Shown here: positions 35,076 through 45,559 of the stretch, piece after piece
Layout: each line of letters begins with the position of its first letter
Position numbering within the stretch: the first letter of the stretch is position 1
From: Lampris incognitus
Lineage: Eukaryota; Chordata; Actinopteri; Lampriformes; Lampridae
Length of the DNA: 64,000 bases
NCBI RefSeq assembly: GCF_029633865.1
Contig: NW_026611077.1
Location: 1,116,001 to 1,180,000 of the forward strand
Direction: 5' to 3'
Program-made: the position numbers and the translations under genes
Notes under the pieces: generated by a model
Databases searched by the model: none
What the model was told of the DNA's origin: nothing
The model's input: the letters and a program-made list of their open reading frames with translations, nothing else

Positions 35076-37171
35076 TTTGGGACGCCATTTCCACTGTTGG
35101 AAACGTAGCTAGTTTTTAATACATGGCGAAGAGAACAAGGTAGTTTTGTTCTTAAGTGACATCTAGAGCATGCCCCCAGAGGCGGAGACTAGAAATCCAA
35201 GCTGAACCTATCTATAGTTCTTCCTTGTCACCAACTATGTCACTTATGCATCAAATTATGACATTGGTGCCAGAAGAACTAATTTTGCAACTGGGTCCCA
35301 GAGACAGTTTTTCACACTAAATCCCAAATTCGGATAGATAGAGATGAGGTTGAAAATCAATTCAGCCATGGGCTAGCCCATGCCCTTGTTGCCCACAAAA
35401 AACCTACATGAGGCCAATGTGGTTCTGCTTGCTGGATGAGGATGCACCAAGCATTCTTAGTGATGGTCCCAAGATAAACGGGGAGGGTTGCATCAGGAAG
35501 GGCATCTGGCATAAAACCTTTGTCAAATCAAATATGCGGATTGTACATAAGGTTTCCATACTAGATTGGTTGAGGCCCGGAATACCAACAGACCAGTACT
35601 GCTGGTCTGCAGGGTGCTGGTGGAAACTATACTACTGCTTGGCGAAGGAGAAGGAGAGGGGGAAGGCATGCCTAGAAGTGGTGGGAGAAGAGGAAGGGTA
35701 GGAGTGTGGAGGTGAGAGTCAAAATTTTGAATATTGGCACTATGTGTGCAAGAGACCAGGTGGAAGGGGACTAAGGCCAGGGGCATCAGGGGGGTTCAAA
35801 CTCTTCTACCACGGTGTGAATGGGAGGAGAAATGGGGTAGGGGTAATTCTGAAGCATATATCAAGAGTGTGTTGGAAGTGAAGCACGTGTCAGAAAGAGT
35901 GATGAGTTTGAAGCTGGAAATCAAATGTGTATCGATGAATGTTATCAGCACATAAGCTGGGTGTGAAATGGAAGAGAAAAAATAATTCTGGAGTGAGTTG
36001 CATGAAGTGATGGAGAAAGTGGTGGTTGGTGCAGACTTCAATGGACATGTTGGTGAAGGGGACAGGGGTAATGAGGCATATATGGTGTCAAGTAGAAGAG
36101 TGCGGACGGACAGATGGTGGTAGATTTTGCGAAAAGGATGGAAATGGCTGTGGTGAATACATATTTCAAGAAGAGGGAGGAACACAGGGTGACGTATAAG
36201 AGCAGAGGAAAGTGCACAAAGGCGGACTATATCTTATGCAGAAGGTGCGATCTGAAAGGAATTGGAGACAGGGGAGAATGTAGCTAGCCAGCATCAGATG
36301 GTGGTCTGTAGGATGACTTTAGAGATCCAGAAGAGGAAGCGGGTGAAGGCAGAGCCAATGATCAAATGGTGGAAGTTGAAGAAGCAAGACTGTTGTGTGG
36401 AGTTCAGGGAGGAGTTAAGACAGGTACTGGGTGGTAGTGAAGAGTTGCCGGATGGCTGGACAACCACTGTGGAAATAGAAACAGGTAGGAAGGTACTTTG
36501 TGTGTCATCAGGACAGAGGAAGGAAGAAAAGGAGACTTGGTGGTAGAATGAGCAAGCAAAGTATACAGAGGAAGAGGTTGGCAAAGAAGAAGTGGGATAG
36601 TCAGAGAGATGAAGAAAGTAGACAGGAGTACAAAGAGATGTGGCATAAAGTGAAGAGAGAAGTGGCGAAGGCAAAAGAAAAGGTGTATGGTGAGTTGTAT
36701 GAGACGTTGGACACCAAAGAAGAAGAAAATGACTTGTACCGATTGGCTAGACAGAGGGACCGAGCTGGGAAGGATGTACAGCAAGTTAGGGCAAGGAATA
36801 ATAAAGATTGAAATGTGCTGACAAGCCAGGGGAGTGTATTGAGAAGGTGGAAAGAGTACTTTGAGGGGCTGACGAATGAAGAAAATGAGAGAGAGAAGGT
36901 TGGATGATGTAGGGATAGTGAATCAGGAGGTGCAGTGGGTTAGCAAGGAGGAAGTGAGCGCAGCTATGAAGAGGATGAACAGTGGGAAGGTGGTTGGTCC
37001 AGATGACATACCTGTGGAGGCATGGAGATGTTTAGGAGAGATGGCAGTGGGGTTTTTAACTAGACTGTTTAATACAATCTTGGAAAGTGAGAGGAAGCCT
37101 GAGGAGTGGAGAAGAAGCCTACTGGTACCGATTTTCAAGAATAGGGGTGATGTGCAGAACTGTAGCAATTA

Positions 37172-37440
37172 CAGAGGTATACATTTGCATGTTCTCACTG
37201 TGTTTGCGTGGGTTTCTGCCGGGTTCTCAGGTTTCCTTCCATCATCAAAAAGACATGCATGTTAGGTTAATAGTTCTGTCTGTGCCTCTGACCAAGGCAA
37301 TGGAAAGAAGAACTGGAGCTGGTCTCCAGGCGTTGCAGCTGCCCACTGCTCCTATACAATAGGATGGATTAAATGATAACTAACTAAATAAATGTAATTG
37401 TAACTGAACAACTGTACAATGACAAACTAAAGTGGTTTTC
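37172..37440 (-). mobile_element. Interspersed repeat inserted in LINE-A
   Basis: It reads CATGTTCTCACTGTGTTTGC and later GACATGCATGTTAGG and GCTCCTATACAATAGGATGG. This is the same kind of fish repeat as at 63468-63890, in the opposite orientation. It breaks the LINE reading between NYRGIHL-like sequence and SLMKLWERVIEARL-like sequence. Confidence 0.6.
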
Positions 37441-37790
37441 TTCTTTCTTCTAAAGTTGATCAGCCACAGCATGAAGTTATGGGAAAGAGTAATAGAAGCT
37501 AGGTTAAGAGGAGAAGTGATGATTAGCAAGCAGCAGTATGGTTTCATGCCACAAAAGAGCACCACAGAGGCGATGATTGCTTTGAGAATGTTGATGGAGA
37601 AGTATAGACAAGGCCAAAAGGAGTTACATTGTGTCTTTGTGCTTTTAGAGAAAGCATATGACAGGGTGCCGAGAGAGGAGGTGTGGTATTGTATGAGGAA
37701 GTCGGGCGTAGCGGAGAAGTACGTAGGAGTTGTGCAGGATATGTATGAGGGCAGTGTGACAGTGTTGCGGTGTGCGGTTGGAATTCAGCC

Positions 37791-38339
37791 CAGTTCGTGA
37801 ATAGTCGCGACATTTAATCTATTGATTCGTGTACATGGACACGAATTTTCAGTTTTTTCTGTGACACTCAGCATGACTTTCAAGCTCGCTGACGATCATG
37901 TGTAGGGTAACGTAGCCTTCCGCTATTGAAACTAACCCTAATCCTAACCCTAACCCTAACAGTTAATCACGACATTTTGTCCTTGTTTTTATTTCTTTAT
38001 TTTAATCAGTCCGGTGGGCGGGCCGGACAGGATCTGTCACCTATCGACCTGTGGATTTTAAAGACATCTTTAACGTTTCTCAACACAAAAACATGAAAGT
38101 GTCCTTGATACCGCAACAATATGACAGGCTAGTGTTATGTCTATTCGTTTTCATTATTTCTCCTTCGATTCCAATAAATCACACTTGTTCTGGTCAGTTT
38201 CAATAGCGGAAGGCTACATTAGCCTACCCATGATCCTCAGCGAGTTTGAAAGTCGTGCTGAGTGTCACGACAAAAATGGAAAATTAGTGTCCATGTACAC
38301 GAGTCAATAGATTAAATGTCGTGACTATTTCACGAACTG
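37791..38339. mobile_element. MITE with 140-bp inverted repeats and telomere-like core
   Basis: The left arm begins CAGTTCGTGAATAGTCGCGA at 37791, and its reverse complement ends at 38339. The arms pair over about 140 bp, up to TAGCCTTCCGCTATTGAAAC. Just inside the left arm is CTAACCCTAATCC followed by two more TAACCC units (37927-37962). No coding frame. It splits the LINE-A RT before the GLHQGSALS-type motif. I could not find a clear target duplication. Confidence 0.75.
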
Positions 38340-39289
38340 CCGTGAGACTGGGTAGTGGAATGACAGATGGGTTGAAGGTGGAGGTGGGATTACATGAAGG
38401 ATCGGCCCTTTCTTGTTTGCAATGGTGATGTACAGGTTGACGGACGAGACCAGGCAGGAGTCTCCATGGACTATGATGTTTGCGGATGACATTGTGATCT
38501 GTAGCGAGAGTAGGGTGCAGGTTGAGGAGAGCCTGGAGAGGTGGAGGTATGCACTGGAGAGAAGAGGAATGAAAGTCAGTAGCAGCTAGACAGAATATAT
38601 ATTGCAATACATATGCGTGAACGAGAGAGAGGACAGCGAAATGGTGAGCATGCAAGTAGAGGTGGTGAAGGCATATGAGTTTAAGTACTTGGGGTCAACT
38701 GTTCAATGCAACAGGGAGTGCAGAAGAGGGGTGAAGAAGCAAGTGCATGCAGGGTGGAGTGGGTGGAGAAGAGTGTCAGGAGTGATTTGTGACAGAAGAG
38801 TGCAAGCAAGAGTTAAAGGGAAGGTTTACAAGATGGTTGCAAGATCAGCTATATTATATGATTTGGAGACAGTGGCAAAGACGAAAAGTCAGGAGGTGGT
38901 TCCTGGGATGGCAGAGTTAAAGATGCTAAGATTTTCGTTGGTAGTGACAAAGAAGGACATGATTAGGAACGAGTTTATTAGTGGGACAGCTCAGGTTGGA
39001 CGGTTTGGAGACCAAGCAAGAGAGGCAAGATTGAGATGGTTTGGACATGTGTAGAGGAAAGATGCTGGGTATATTGGGACAAGGATGCTGAATATGGAGT
39101 TGCCAGGGAAGAGGAAAAGAGGAAGGCAAAAGAGGAGGTTTGTGGATGTGTTAAGAGAGGACATGCAGGTGGCTGGCGTGGCAGAGGACAGGAAGAGATG
39201 GAAACGGATGATCCGCTGTGGGAACCCCTAACAGGAGCAGCCGAAAGTAGTAGTAATTTGACGCCTCCTTGTTTACCCGCTTCATTTCT

Positions 39290-40710
39290 TGCTATATGGT
39301 ATGTAATGGATTACATGTAATCAGGATAACATAATCAGATTACAAAGATAAGTAACTATAATAAACCCAGATTATTTTGAAAATGTGTAAATTGATTAGT
39401 TACATTGTCAAGGATTACCTGATTACATTTTTGATTACGTCTTTAAAATATGACAATTTTAGAATTATGAAACTTTTTTTCATGATAACCAATGCTCTAT
39501 TAATGTTGTGGTTACACCGCCCCGAGCTGCCTCCCCGGCACGTTCAAGCCACTCCCCCGGCTCGGACGTGCCGGAAACATCCGAACGCTCGGCTCGCGCT
39601 CTGAGACGAGTGCTGCGCTGCACCAGGTGTTTGCCATCATCTATCAGGCACACCTGCGGCAATCAGGCAGCCCTCTACAAGAAGCCTGCCAGAACGTCTT
39701 TCCGTGCTTCGACGTACTGAACCCTGCGACTCTCCCTCCGCGACTTCTACGGCTCCCTCGCTCCTCGTCCCCAGCGACCTTCACATTTTCCCCGGACTTC
39801 TCCAGCGATCTCCCTCCGCGACTTCCACGGCTCCCCGCGTCTCCCTCGCTTCTCGTCTCCAGGGACCTTCACGTTTTCCCTGGACCTCTCCAGCGATCTC
39901 CCTCCGTGTCTCTCTCCCTGGACCCCTCCTTTCGAACTTGACTTCCTGGATCTCGGACCCGGACTTCCTCGGACAACCCCTCGCTCTACGGATTCGGACT
40001 TTGATAGCCAGGTGCACGCACATCGTCTCAACCACCCTCACCTGAGATTCCCATGTTACCATCCCTGTGGCAGTGTCGTGTGTTTTTCCTGCATTAAAAT
40101 CGCCCTTCGGGTTATCTCGGTGCTCTGTGTGTGTGTCCTTTGGGTTTCGCTACACTGGCCTCTGGTCTTCATTCGAGATATGTAACAATTAACTCATTAA
40201 AAGTGTGTCTGACATTTGGAGTTTCTTAGACAAAGTGCTCTGTTGAGTCAAGGTGTAAGGTTCAAGCAGCAGCATTCCCTCCAAAACAGCCTTCCATTCA
40301 TGATGATCCATAATAATTTATGGATAATGGAGTTTTATTCCTTTTTATTTACATTGAAAATGGAAGAGGAACATTTTGAGTAGGTGCTCCAGTACTGTTT
40401 TTGTAAGGGTAATGTGATTTGACCAACTCTAAATGCTGAATTATAGCATGCATTTTATTTGCATTGAAAAGGTTGAGATGTTTACAGAGATGTTTAAATA
40501 TTTGTGCAACTAAAATTTTTGCGCCTACATCCATTTTTTTAGTATAAGGTGCAATATTTTCAATGCTTGATTTTGAAGTAATCCAAATGTAACCAGATTA
40601 GATTAAATTTTTGTAACCCAACAGATTACATTACTAATTACAAAAAATGCCATGTACTTTGTATTCAGTAACTGACTGCATTTCAAAATAATCTGATCCA
40701 ACCCTGTTGT
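39290..40710. mobile_element. DNA-transposon remnant with GTAATCAGATTAC motifs
   Basis: Both outer parts (39290-39503 and 40188-40710) are AT-rich and repeat GTAATC/GATTAC motifs, ending with AATAATCTGATCCAACCCTG. This looks like a common non-autonomous fish element. No coding sequence. It is interrupted by the solo LTR at 39504-40187. Confidence 0.5.
39504..40187 (+). repeat. Solo LTR with 5-bp target duplication
   Basis: It begins TGTTGTGG and ends TGTAACA, with inverted tips (TGTT and AACA). It is flanked on both sides by ATTAA (39499-39503 and 40188-40192). It holds an ATTAAA-type signal near 40095 and an imperfect internal duplication of about 95 bp (39760-39930, CTCCAGCGATCTCCCTCCG in each half). 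No internal retroelement sequence is attached, so it is a solo LTR. The superfamily is not known. Confidence 0.75.
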
Positions 40711-40859
40711 TCAGTTTTCATATCGTCATAAATGTTATTGCAAAAATACCTTGAAATGTCACATCTTTTTAAGGCTATATTACCCACCTGTGAGGGCAAT
40801 TCATGTATGAATGTTTTGACCAGAGATCAGCTATACTACTGTAACGTAGCTTAATCAAT

Positions 40860-40937
40860 GCCCGCTGCGGGATTCGGTCCGAGGTGCACTGCACCACAAG
40901 ACAACATCCCTGACCGCTCGGCTAAAGGAGCCGACCA
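40860..40937 (-). other. tRNA-derived sequence
   Basis: The minus strand reads GGCTCCTTTAGCCGAGCGG, with an A-box-like stretch (TAGCCGAGCGG), and further on GGACCGAATCC, which is close to a B box. Spacing fits a tRNA. I cannot fold a convincing full cloverleaf, so it is more likely a SINE head or tRNA-related repeat than a working tRNA. Confidence 0.4.
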
Positions 40938-41246
40938 CCCATTCGACCGGGGGTCTTATCTAGTTTACACTATGTTTACACTCCTTGAACGGATGCCTGA
41001 GGCTCGTGTGTAGCGGGTGGTGCTGAAAGTGCCTTTTCCATGTAAACTGGTAAGGGCCGGATAACAGAGGAATATGTGGGAATTGCACTTGAGTGTTACA
41101 AGGAACAGTCCTGAAGGATCACGACAGAACATAAGGATAACGGGATACCTGACCTATGAACTCTTTGAACAATATGCAAGTTCTGCTATCCATTAGGATG
41201 ACAGTCCATCAAGATAAGCTACATCCTCCAAAACAGGAGGAGGGAG

Positions 41247-41485
41247 AGACTCTGGATACACGCCATTGTGGTCGAAGCTACTTCCTCAGGATGAGGGAGA
41301 GACTCTGGGTACAGACCACTGTGGTCGAAGCTACTTCCTCGGGATGAGGGAGAGAGTCTGGGTACACACCACTGTGGTCGAAGCTACTTCCTCAGGATGA
41401 GGAAGAGACTCTGGGTACAGACCACTGTGGTCGAAGCTTCTTCCTCAGGGTGACGGAGAAACTCTGGGTACCCGTCATTATGATC
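41247..41485. repeat. 53-bp tandem repeat, about 4.5 copies
   Basis: Units contain ACTCTGGGTACAGACCACTG, then TGGTCGAAGCTACTTCCTC and GGATGAGGGAGAG. Downstream at about 41516 is TATAAAG and later AACATATTAAACG, which look like LTR promoter and end signals. I could not define LTR borders. Confidence 0.85.
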
Positions 41486-41489
41486 GAAA

Positions 41490-42469
41490 CAATGGGCATG
41501 ATTCATGCTGCATGGTATAAAGGGAGTGTGCTCGAAGATCGGGGCATGCATTCAAGTGTCTGGGCTTGTGCGTCTGTTCACTGAACATATTAAACGTGTG
41601 ACAATACTGTAAGAGATTATGTTACAATGGTAGTTGTCATATATCAGGGAATCAAAATTGTGTCATGTACCTTCCACATGTGACAAAACACTACCCACTG
41701 GACAAAGATATTGTAATTCTATGATGACTATCTTATCATTATGACTGTATCTGACTGTATCATGAGAGATTATGATTATCCACAGCAAAGTGCTCAAATT
41801 TAACCCATTCAAATGATTTTCCATGCTTATTGGAGCCTGCTCATTTACATAATGTAGCCAAGTTGAATTGTTGAGAAGGGGATGTTTCAAAATCTATAAT
41901 TGTATTGTTCTCTATTTATTTATTTATTCATTTTTGGACACGAGTACTTTCATTCAGTGCTCCACACGGTTCAAGAGTTAATTTTAAACGTGTGCATTTG
42001 CCTTTATACTTAAATTCCCTTTTACTCTTTAGTTTGCTCTGTCTTGGTAGAGCGACTCCTGCTGGTAACAAAGATTATTGCAGAAAGAAGCACAGTAAGA
42101 AACTGTAAAAGACCATAAAAAATGTTTTTTTTTACAATTTTTGTTTTAAAAATTAACTCTTGAAGGAATAGACATCAAAATGTGTAACTGTTCTTTTAAT
42201 TAAACACCTGGAGGATATGATGCATCACGCAGCACTCTCATCCTGTTATGGTTTCCTTTAGCTAGCAAACAAATGTGAATAATGTGAACAATTCAAATGG
42301 GACGTTTCACTCGAGGTTTATATTTATATTATATCTTTGATGAAGGCAAACACAAAATGGAAAAATTCAAGTCACCACCAAAGCAAGGAGCCATGTACAA
42401 TGTTGGCAACATGATGTTTACGAACAGTGAGAACAAGTAGGCTAAACATTATAATTCATAATAAAATAT
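41490..42469. other. No recognisable feature
   Basis: AT-rich sequence with short frames only. It lies between the tandem repeat and the probable 3' end of TMEM68. Confidence 0.4.
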
Positions 42470-44981
42470 ATTTATTAACTACACTTACCTGAATCACAAT
42501 AGATGCTAGTGGACCTCACATTTTGAAAGTGCAAAGAGTTGATACTGTATATCTACTGAACTGGACAGTACTTATTTAAAACACCTCATTAGTAACAACA
42601 TATATTGGAAGAAAAACAGGAAACCACAGAATGAATAATTAAATATCACCTTTTTTTAACCAAAATAACATTCTGTCAATTAACTGGTCATATGAATGCT
42701 TCTTTAAGCACTAAATGGCAGTGATATTTCCAACACTATCACTTACAATACAATTTGTTGAAAAACATTTACATACTTACATACAAATATACACCGTCAC
42801 ACAACATGACATCAACCACATTTCCAAACCACACTTTTGGCGTTGAACTTATAAGAGCTGTACAAACAATGTGCATGATGGAAGAATAGTTTACAACATA
42901 GCAGATGTTCTTTTAAACACAGTATTAAACACACTATTTGAGTCCAAATCACCTCAAAAGTCACAGTTAGTGAGAAACAGATTTTGCACTAAGTAAACAG
43001 TAGTCACATAAAACAATATCTAGAATGAAGAGATGCAAAAATATTAACATGAGAGTATACTGCATTTGGTTACCTTGTTAGAGTCCATCTTTACTCGTCA
43101 TTTACAGCCAAAGCAGTTTCCTGACCCCCACCAGGTTATATCTCATGGTGTACTAGAATTCCTCTCAATATAACACAACTAACTAACTTTACTAAACTGA
43201 TCAATATACTCTAAGAAGATGCATAAAGGCAAGGCACCTGAGACTGAATGGGCTAAAGTGCGTACTCCATTTCGCTCAAGACTTTGGGTTTTAATATTGC
43301 TCACAGTTGGTGAGCACGTCATCTCTCTCATCCCTACCATCCCCATTTCCCTTTATTGTACATTATAAAGCAACGTCTTCGTACAACTACATTTGCTGTT
43401 AATTCTGGTGTGGTTGGGATGATGGGTGTTTATACAACATATCCAAATTCCTTCGTCATGTTATGGTCTTGGAGTGGTCAAAGGGACCATTGTACAGGGA
43501 ATAGAGGGTATCCCCCAAGCTTGGTCTGCAGCACTTCAGTGCCCTTCCAGAATGACTTTTAATGATGCATGATGGTGACATGCTGCCAGTGTAGCTCGTA
43601 ATCTTCCACTTGTGTTGGCAGAGCAGGAAACATAGCTTTTATACCTGAATTTAGTTGGACACACTTTAAAACAATGAAGCAATTGAGCAATGCAAGCTCA
43701 TGAACACGTCTCCCAGAAAACAAAAGCCAAAAGTCCTGGAGACATCAGAATAGCCCTGGAGTGTCTGTATAAACAGAGAAGCTGACTTTACAAAATCTGC
43801 TTAGTCACAGTTGAGAAGATTCTCTGGTAGTTCACATGTTGAGGGACAAGTCTTGACGTTAAAACATATTGAATTGGATTGTCTAAAATCATGAGTCCCT
43901 TCAACTGTGGTCTTAAGGTAAATGTAAGTATCGGGTTTGAGAACGAGAAAATGCATTCACACACCTGGAACCTAGATACAGATGTTACTCTGGACCTGTG
44001 GTTGCTGACCTTATAAGCAGTAACTGGCTGCACTCTGTAGTTATTTTATTGCTTAGTTAAAGACTGGAAGATATTTTTCCAAAAACACTGAAGAAACAGA
44101 CTCACCAAGAGTGACAAAAATGAGGGAAAGTCCATATTTAAGAAGTTAAAAATAAATTTAATGCAAAATCAGAGAAGTCCTTTGTGGACATTTCATTCTT
44201 CTTGGTGTGAGTTTCTCATCTTAACCACGTAGGTTTATTTTCCTCAAATATAAGGGAACTGTAGCAAAAACATGTACCAAATGGATATCTCTGGCTCCAA
44301 AGGCTGATATTTCATTTCCCCTTTGTTTAAATACTGCACAAATCACAGAAAATTAGAAAATTCAGAACATTAATCACAAGGATTCAAAACGTTATATACA
44401 TTTAGATGTTTTGTACATAAATCATATATTAGCCATATATCGTCAACACACGCTATAAATAATCTCATCCAAGTAATCCTGTGACCAAAGATGCCACAAC
44501 CATTTCCCAGAACCTTGTCCCACTACACTAAGATAAATAAATAATGACTGCTGCTTCCTCCAATAGTATTTTAGCACTGAGGTCCAGGATGTCAGCTGGC
44601 ACGTCCTTACATCATTTATTGTGCTTGACTTCCTATTTAAGTTTGTAAGGCTGTGAACCAGAGAAGTGTCCGAGGCCAGTATTCCCAGAGCCTTATGGAG
44701 ACAGTCTGCCTGCTGATGTGTTCACTGGCAGCCATGTTGGCTCCACGGCAGTGGTCATTTTTCTTCTAGTATGTGATTTTCCCTTCAACATCTCATTACT
44801 GGGATATCAGGGTGTGTTGTAACATGACATTATTACAACTTGTCCTATGACTTGGGCTACCATTGCTCTTTAGCCCAGACTTGGTTATTCTGCATTTGGA
44901 CGGAATTCCTCTTTTAGCAAAGTAAACAATATAGGTTATGTCGACCTGGATCTACAGAGGGAGATCTGCCTCAGAGAAGGG
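42470..44981 (-). other. TMEM68: Probable TMEM68 3' UTR
   Basis: It follows the TMEM68 stop codon (44982-44984) without interruption. It is free of recognisable transposons, unlike everything around it, which suggests it is retained as transcript. Several minus-strand AATAAA signals occur, the farthest near 42469-42474. The true cleavage site is not known. Confidence 0.45.
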
Positions 44982-45086
44982 TTACTCATCTTTGTGTCTA
45001 GTGTATAAGCGCTCTAGCAGGGCTCGCAGGATACTTCCAGGAATCTTCTGGTGTTGGTCGATGAGGGACTGAACTGCCTGCTGCAC
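44982..45086 (-). CDS. TMEM68: TMEM68 last coding exon
   Basis: It encodes VQQAVQSLIDQHQKIPGSIL followed by RALLERLYTRHKDE and a stop (34 codons). The acceptor is TTGGTTTCCAG before GTG. Phase 0 fits the preceding exon, which ends in AAA at 61650. The sequence matches what I recall of the C-terminal end of vertebrate TMEM68, an ER membrane acyltransferase of the PlsC type (also called DIESL) that makes triacylglycerol. The intron to the previous exon is 16.6 kb long. Confidence 0.8.
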   Translation of the reverse strand: MQQAVQSLIDQHQKIPGSILRALLERLYTRHKDE

Positions 45087-45269
45087 CTGGAAACCAAAAG
45101 ACATAATTATTATTTGTTGGAAACATGTTACGCAGTGTCTTAATTAACACAATCATCCCCTAAAAGGTCTCATATGTTGTTACACGGCTTCTAGCAAACA
45201 TGAGGAATGGCTTAACTGCACTTGTCACAAATGGTACACTTGTGGTCTCATGGCCTTCATTTGTATGTC

Positions 45270-45395
45270 TCTGGCTATAGAGTGCCCCATTTCTCATGAT
45301 GTGCTTCGTCTCTGGCTATACAGTGCCCCATTTCTCATGTTGTGCTTCATCTCTGGCTATAGAGTGGCCCATTTCTCATGTTGTGCTTCGAGAGG
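45270..45395. repeat. 41-bp tandem repeat, three copies
   Basis: Units of GTCTCTGGCTATAGAGTGCC plus CCATTTCTCATGTTGTGCTTC, slightly diverged. It lies in the last TMEM68 intron. Confidence 0.85.
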
Positions 45396-45559
45396 CTGGT
45401 CATGCACACCTCCAATAAACTGTCGATGTGCCCTTTGGTGAAGCTCACATCATGGCGGACTGTACAGTGGCCTTTTACCCAAAGTGCCTTGCAATGATTA
45501 ATCACAGTGGGTAGGGTAACTGCTTGGAGTATTTATATTTACGAATAAACTTTTCAGGC

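Larger units (their letters stand above)
35440..39250 (+). mobile_element. LINE-A copy 1 (endonuclease-RT LINE, decayed)
   Basis: The 5' leader has GGGAGGGTTGCATCAGGAAG. Broken endonuclease frames follow (35700-36250, VQETRWKG). An ORF2 middle comes next (36262-37165: KWWKLKKQDCCVEF, VVGPDDIPVEAWRCLGEMA) and then the RT (37432-38590: KQQYGFMPQKST, KAYDRVPREEV, FADDIVIC). The end has FKYLGSTVQ, RWFGHV and the DNA tail CGAAAGTAGTAGTAA. Many stops and shifts. Two other repeats sit inside it (37172-37440 and 37791-38339). It resembles endonuclease-type LINEs with an RTE-like RT; I did not fix the clade. A second broken copy lies at 49140-54450. Confidence 0.7.

Noticed and set aside
37929-37962. 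True telomere or chromosome end
   Set aside because: Only a few TAACCC units flanked by MITE arms and LINE sequence; it is interstitial.
39627-40062. Several overlapping frames of about 100 codons
   Set aside because: They fall inside the solo LTR and mirror its internal duplication; no family resemblance.
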